64,000 nucleotides of DNA from Ahaetulla prasina (lineage: Eukaryota > Chordata > Lepidosauria > Squamata > Colubridae). This document shows, piece after piece, positions 57,753-64,000 of the stretch (position 1 is the first letter of the stretch; each line of letters starts with the position of its first letter). Where the stretch lies: positions 282,986,524-283,050,523 of the forward strand of contig NC_080540.1 in NCBI RefSeq assembly GCF_028640845.1, read 5' to 3'. The position numbers and the translations under genes are program-made. Below the pieces are notes generated by a model. That model was not told the DNA's origin and did not search any database. It worked only from the letters and a program-made list of their open reading frames with translations.

Positions 57753-59431
57753 ATAGCAACGTGTCCATTTATTTTTCCTTGAAAGCCATATTTAGAAAAA
57801 CGTAAAAACTTGCATGCCACAGAGATGTTTAGAAACTATCTAGCATCATTCTAGTAGCCTATTTAAGCCTGCAGCCTTGTTGGATTGTTACCCATGGGTT
57901 GAGTTTACATTTGAGGGCAAAATCACGCAAAGCCACATTGCTCAGCTTTGTGGGTTATCAAATATGTGCTGCTCCGAGTCATCTTCCAGTGGATGAGAGA
58001 AAATCTGTTTGTTCTTTCCCTCTTAAACTATTACATAACATTTACAAGGCAAGCATTATCATTTATTCATGCAACATGTCATACGTTATAAAAGTGGCTA
58101 GATAACTGCATTTATTAAATAAATTTTGGTGGGGGTGGAGCCCAACACCACAAGATACAACTAATATCTCTAAGTTCGTCTCTCTCTAGTTTTTTCCCAT
58201 ACTTCCATCAGCCATTGCCAGATTTCACAAATGAAAGATATTGCACCAAAAAGACATGGGCAAGGAGAAGGCATACTATCACATTAATATTTATGATTTT
58301 AAAAAAAAGATCTCCATGTGGTACATAAAGTGCTTCTAGAATTGGTGCAATCAAAAATAAAGGGAAAAATCCTTCTCATTTAGATACTAACAAATGCATA
58401 CAAACAGAAAAAGTACTTTTTACAGCCTTGAGATCAAGCAAGATCAGGATTCATTCAAAATGCCTCCATTGTGAGAGGGAAGAATTGGTAAAAGTCACTA
58501 TACAACAAACAATCAAACATCCCCCCCCCAATGACAATAGTGCCCAAACCCATCACCCAAAAAATAAAATAAAATGCTATAATACATATAAATACTATCA
58601 AGAAATAGGGAGGCAACTTCATTATCGAGAGATTTGGCATGCTGGAATATGATTTTCCTGTAAATATTCAGGCGATTTGTAGAAATATTGTCTCCATCCC
58701 ATCACAAATTTTAACTTTTGTTGCCGTTTGCGAAACCACAATGCAGACATTTAAAAAGGCATTTGGTACTTTAGGATATTTCTAATGGCAGAAAATATCT
58801 TACAAAAAAAAATAAAATTACTTATTCTAAAAGACCAGAAGAGCATGATGCTAAAAACAACAAAAAGCAGATTTTGGGGCGAACAGAACACTTATGGCAT
58901 ACATACAGTCTAGACAAATTAAGAGGAAACAAAATGAGTTCGTTCTTCCGGTACATTATTGTGGTTGTTTTTTTTTAATTGCAAGAAAATAAAACTTAAA
59001 AATCATTGTTCCAAAGTAAACGTGAACCGTAATACTATACCTGTAAAATGATTAATTCCATTCATTGCCATTAAAAAGTATGTAAAACATTTATTAAGGG
59101 CTTTTGCCTACAGAGGCACGACATAAATAGACAAGTCCTGCTGAAATGTCATTAGAGTATACATCAACCAGTGGGTAATTTGTTGTGGAAATTTCAGAAA
59201 TACTATCCACAAGCGAAAGAAAGTTATTTCCCATTGCTGGATTCAGACATCGGCACTGGACAGAAGCTTCTCGCTCCACCGTGCACTCGTTCTGCTCCAT
59301 CTCCTGAAAAAAGTCTGCTGGAAAATCAAAAAAGTGCTTGCAGAACTTGCTCCGAGAATAGAATCTTTGTTGTACTAGTAAGATAACAATAAGAAGAAGA
59401 ACAATAAGAAGAAGCAGGAGCAGGCGCCCAC
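57753..59431 (-). other. NEDD4L: NEDD4L 3' UTR (extent inferred)
   Basis: Directly downstream of the NEDD4L stop on the minus strand, this 1.7 kb contains no transposon, in contrast to the rest of the window. AATAAA (as TTTATT on plus) occurs at 59090-59095, 58111-58116, 58062-58067 and 57768-57773, so alternative ends are possible. The frame 59300-59094, which continues upstream through a run of Leu/Ile codons, lies in the UTR and is not considered coding. The UTR end is unknown; a CR1 at 57335 sets a soft left limit. Confidence 0.6.
59090..59095 (-). terminator. NEDD4L: Candidate poly(A) signal AATAAA
   Basis: First AATAAA downstream of the NEDD4L stop, about 340 nt from it. Downstream signals exist, so this may give only a short isoform. 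Confidence 0.35.
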
Positions 59432-59569
<138 letters not shown>

Positions 59570-60114
59570 TCAAATTAAGCATTTGGCTTTTCAGACTGCG
59601 AAAAGACGCATTGCATTTCCGAAGAATTTCACCTTTTTTTAAAAACAAACAAACAAACACCACCATGTTTGAAAGGAAAATCTCTTGAGAAGTGACCAAT
59701 GAGCAAAATTCCCAGCTAGATGTTCAGGTAATACCTGGTCAGTTCTAATTCTGCAGTGAACCTGTGTGTAAATGTAATCCAGGGCTCCCAAACCGTGAAA
59801 AGGTAAGATTTGCGGCATTACATTTAGCCAATTGATAGACTAAATCTGACTTCCTATGTGGGCTTGTAGAGAACAGAAATGGAAGAAGGAGGGCTAAGTT
59901 GTCATAGCTTGATAGATTTCTCGGGTGGAATTCCATGGGTGACATACCACAGTCACAACCAATACCGGCTTTAGCTTTTTCTCCATCAAATCCTCCATTT
60001 CCCCTCACCAGCCCTGTCCCTCTGTGCCATTTCTCAATTTGTTCAGAAATACCTCCCAACACTGAGATGTAACTTTTCAACAGAAAAATACTATCTACTC
60101 CTATAAAGCTATAA

Positions 60115-60400
60115 AACCAGTGCTATGGCTCAACGGTTATGATGCTGGGCTTGTCGGCTGGAAAGCCGGCAGCTCAGGTTCAAGACCCAAGCATTCTGCG
60201 ACGGGGTGAGCTCTCGTCCTGTTCACCTAGCAGTTTGAAAATATGGCAATGCGAGTAGATAAATAGATACCACTTTTGTTAAAGTTCCTCCCCACAGTAC
60301 TTTGCAACATCATACTGGCCACATGACTGCAAAATATCTTTGGACAGCATTGACTCATTGGCCTTGAAACGGAAATGAACATTGTCCCCTATAGTGGAGT
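60115..60400 (+). mobile_element. Sauria-type tRNA SINE
   Basis: Head ctatggctcaacggttatga with B-box-like aggttcaagaccc. Body acggggtgagctctcgtcct, cacctagcagtttgaaaata, tactggccacatgactgcaa, ttggccttgaaacggaaatg, then cattgtcccctatagtgga. Diverged, and its usual 3' terminus is missing. Confidence 0.85.
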
Positions 60401-61496
60401 AAAATCCCCTTTCTCTTCTCTTTACTTCCTTTCCCTTTCTTTCCTAACATAAGCCTACTATTAAATATTTTTTTAGCTGTAAGAACTGCATTTCCCATGT
60501 TAGTGGCATGCTAGCTAAACCTAGAAAAAAGTGTTAAAGGCAAAAATTGAAATTTTTCATTTAAGTGTAGCCTAAATATAATTAATATCAGCCCTCATTT
60601 ATTTAATAATAGTACCATGACCCAGGTATATATGAAAATTACATTTTGATGTACGTAAATATGAGACGCCCATACAAGGTCTCTGGAAATGCTCCTCTTC
60701 ACTAGATTTCTGGAAAAATGAAAAGTAATCATCTTTCCGATTCAAGTTTAAAAGAAACCGCTATCCTATCAAATCATTCTGCCGTGCGTAGGCAATGAGT
60801 TCCTCTTTGGATCTCCTGAACTTCAATATCTTTCACCCCTAATAACAGAAAGTCCAAAGGAGAGGATTTCTGCCAGTTGTATTCCAAATTTTATGGAGGA
60901 GCCAGACCTTTTATCCTTGCAGAATGTCCTTTCAGGTGCAAATTAGGTATTGCCAGAAGCAACAGCAGCCAAATGCCTGAGCAGATGGTTGCTATGCTTA
61001 GCCTTTTGATTACTAATACTTAATTCTTTTAAAGAGTAGGACAATCTGTGCCTAAGAATTGCTTCTGAAACGTCCCTTATTTCCTTGAAGGGAACATACT
61101 TCGAGGGGGAAAAGAGTGACAGGTTTCTTGGCTTGTATGAGACTGGAAACCCCTTCCAGACAATTTCATCTAAGGACAAAAATATCTTGGTGGACCCGTT
61201 GAAGAATATACTTTTTTCAACATGTATTTCAACACGTTCTCGCCATATGCAGTTTTTAACAGCCGATGCCTTTTTCATTCCCACATTTTCTCCTTCCTCC
61301 CCTTCAATTTTCTAGAGAAGAAGCAGGTCTCTCTGCTCTTTCAGATCTTTCTCCCTGTCTTTATTTTCCCCCAATTATTCCATTTTTTTTTTATAATGAA
61401 GGGAAAAAAAGGGTTACTTGTTTGAGCCTACTTTGAAAGAAGGGCATCGGGAAATTTTTAAAATGCTTATCAAATTTGACTTCTTTCTATAGACTA

Positions 61497-61967
61497 CCAT
61501 ATTTTTCAGAGTATAAGACACACTTCCCCCTCCCCCAAAAGAGGGTGCAAATTTGGGTGCGACTTATACACTGAATGCAGCCCTGCCCACCCACTGCCCC
61601 CCACAGCAATTTACCTCCTTGCAGCAAGCAGCAAGAAGAAACAGCCCGTTTCAGCTTCAGCACAGCCTGATTAGCACAAGAACAATCAAGAAGTTGATTG
61701 TTGGTTGGATCGGCTTCCTGACCTTCAGCTGTTTCAGGCTGCAGGGATTGTCATTGGCTATTGCTGCGCAGGCCTCCGCTGCTTGCTGCAAGGAGGCAAA
61801 TTGCTGGTAGGCAGATTTTTTTTTCTTGTGCTAATCAGGCTGTGCCGAAAATGAAACTAAAGCAGGCTGGTGGCTGCAACGAGGCAAACTGCTGGGAGGC
61901 AGATTTTTCCCCCCCATGATTTCCATCCAAAAAAAGGGAGGTGCATCTTACACACTGAAAAATACTG
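61497..61967. mobile_element. TIR transposon, CCRTATTTTTCRGAG family (complete)
   Basis: TA-flanked (61495-61496; 61968-61969); ends CCATATTTTTCAGAGTATA and the complement of CAGTATTTTTCAGTGTGTA. The first ~95 bp match 3052-3146. The interior is palindromic (acctccttgcagcaagcagc / gctgcttgctgcaaggaggc). Confidence 0.85.
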
Positions 61968-61969
61968 TA

Positions 61970-63100
<1,131 letters not shown>

Positions 63101-63107
63101 ACCAATG

Positions 63108-63300
63108 AATGAATGAATGACCATCCATCCACCTTCCCATCCTTCCCATCCATCCATCCACCTTCTCATCCATCCATCCGTCCACCCACCCACCCACCCA
63201 TCCACCTTCCCATTCATGCATCCATCCGTCTGTCCGTCCGTCCACCGTCCATCCATCTATCCATCCATCCAACCGTCTGTCCACCCACCCAACTCATCCC
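63108..63300. repeat. Degenerate (TCCA)n array
   Basis: Tetranucleotide array of TCCA/TCCG/CCAC variants. The His-Pro-Ser-Ile and Trp-Met-Asp-Gly frames are its translations. Confidence 0.95.
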
Positions 63301-63629
63301 ATCTCATCCCTCCCTTCCTGTAGACATTCAGTGCATTTCAGTCAAAATTCTGTGTCTGCTGAATGCCTAAATTCCAATCTTTAGCAATTTCCATTGAAAA
63401 GAGGATTTGATTTAGGAAGAAAAGCTGAAAGGTTCCATATCTGGAATCTTGGCAAGTCCTTAGTAGGAGGACCAGAAACAATAATCATCTGATAGTATAA
63501 TGTTGCTTTATATCTTTCACAGAGTTGCACTTTAGTATTACTTTTCCAACTTTTCCAACATTACTTTTCCAACATCCAACATTAGCAGTAGAGTGGTCCC
63601 AAGGGAAATATATTACCAAACATATGCAG

Positions 63630-63985
63630 TGAAGCAAGCAGTAAAGGATACTTCCCGGTGTACTCATATGTTACCACCGCTACACAAATTGCATTGGTTG
63701 CCAGTAAGCTTCTGGGTGCAATTCAAGGAGCTGGTCACCACCCTTCATGGCATAGATCTTGGTTATGAGGGACCATCTATCTCCAATGGCTTCTACCAGC
63801 CCAGTATGCTTTGGGCAGAATGGGTCTGCTCTAGGTCCCTTCAATTAAATGCTGTCATAAGGGATCAAGAAAGTGTTCCTTCTGTCATAGCCCTTGTCCT
63901 CTAGAAGTGTATCCTCCACCCCAAGACGATGACAGTGTCTTTTTCTTGGAGCTCCAGAAATTCCTTAAGGCCTGGCTGTGCTCCT
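63630..63985 (+). mobile_element. L2-like LINE ORF2 C-terminal fragment
   Basis: The frame at 63593-63904 includes LHKLHWLPVSFWVQFKELVT and LHGIDLGYEGPSISNG, matching the HWLPV...F..LV block seen in the 35.4-37.4 kb LINE. Interrupted and short. Confidence 0.72.
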
Positions 63986-64000
63986 AGGCCTGAGGGTTAA

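Noticed and set aside
59094..59430. Leu/Ile-rich membrane-like segment followed by a Cys-containing frame on the minus strand
   Set aside because: Lies wholly downstream of the NEDD4L stop in its 3' UTR, in a different frame from the exon, with no start or splice support.
60943..61284. 113-codon minus-strand frame
   Set aside because: In the NEDD4L intron; shows no HECT sequence and no splice sites at the edges.

Overview
The window is nuclear DNA from a squamate reptile, most likely an advanced snake. The pointers are CR1/L3-type LINE 3' ends carrying (AATAG)n / (TTCTA)n tails (the snake microsatellite-seeding LINE), a Sauria-type tRNA SINE, a Bov-B 3' end, and many short hAT-like elements. 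There are no bacterial-style operons; most long open frames are transposon or simple-repeat translations.

Two conserved host genes anchor the locus, both on the minus strand. At 8.69-8.77 kb lies the miR-122 precursor, with both mature arms intact. At 59432-59534 lies the last coding exon of NEDD4L (HECT E3 ubiquitin ligase), with its stop codon, acceptor site and a largely repeat-free 3' UTR to its left; its last intron fills the right end of the window. In mammals the order is NEDD4L - MIR122 - ALPK2, so ALPK2 is expected beyond the left edge. The roughly 50 kb between the two genes is intergenic, apart from whatever belongs to the miR-122 primary transcript or the NEDD4L 3' UTR.

Layout: 1-8.6 kb, L3/CR1 remnant, a TIR transposon carrying a copy of LYRM4 exon 1 (3400-3485), hAT MITEs and an LTR fragment; 8.7 kb, miR-122; 9-13 kb, mostly unique DNA upstream of miR-122 with one nested hAT-in-SINE; 13-31 kb, dense nested repeats (palindromic hAT MITEs, L2-tailed SINEs, CR1/L3, a transposon carrying a decayed coiled-coil coding fragment at 24.8 kb); 31.9-37.6 kb, a 1.8-kb tandem duplication whose second copy was later hit by a 2-kb L2-like LINE; 38-42 kb, more hAT and mariner-like elements; 42.6-46.1 kb, a second tandem duplication (1.71 kb); 46-54 kb, long unique stretches with Bov-B and hAT insertions; 54-57.3 kb, repeats; 57.4-64 kb, NEDD4L 3' UTR, last exon and intron.

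The most striking content is the collection of non-autonomous DNA transposons. At least eleven copies of one palindromic family keep perfect or near-perfect 8-bp target duplications, a second TA-flanked family has copies with different interiors, and two elements carry fragments of host protein-coding sequence.
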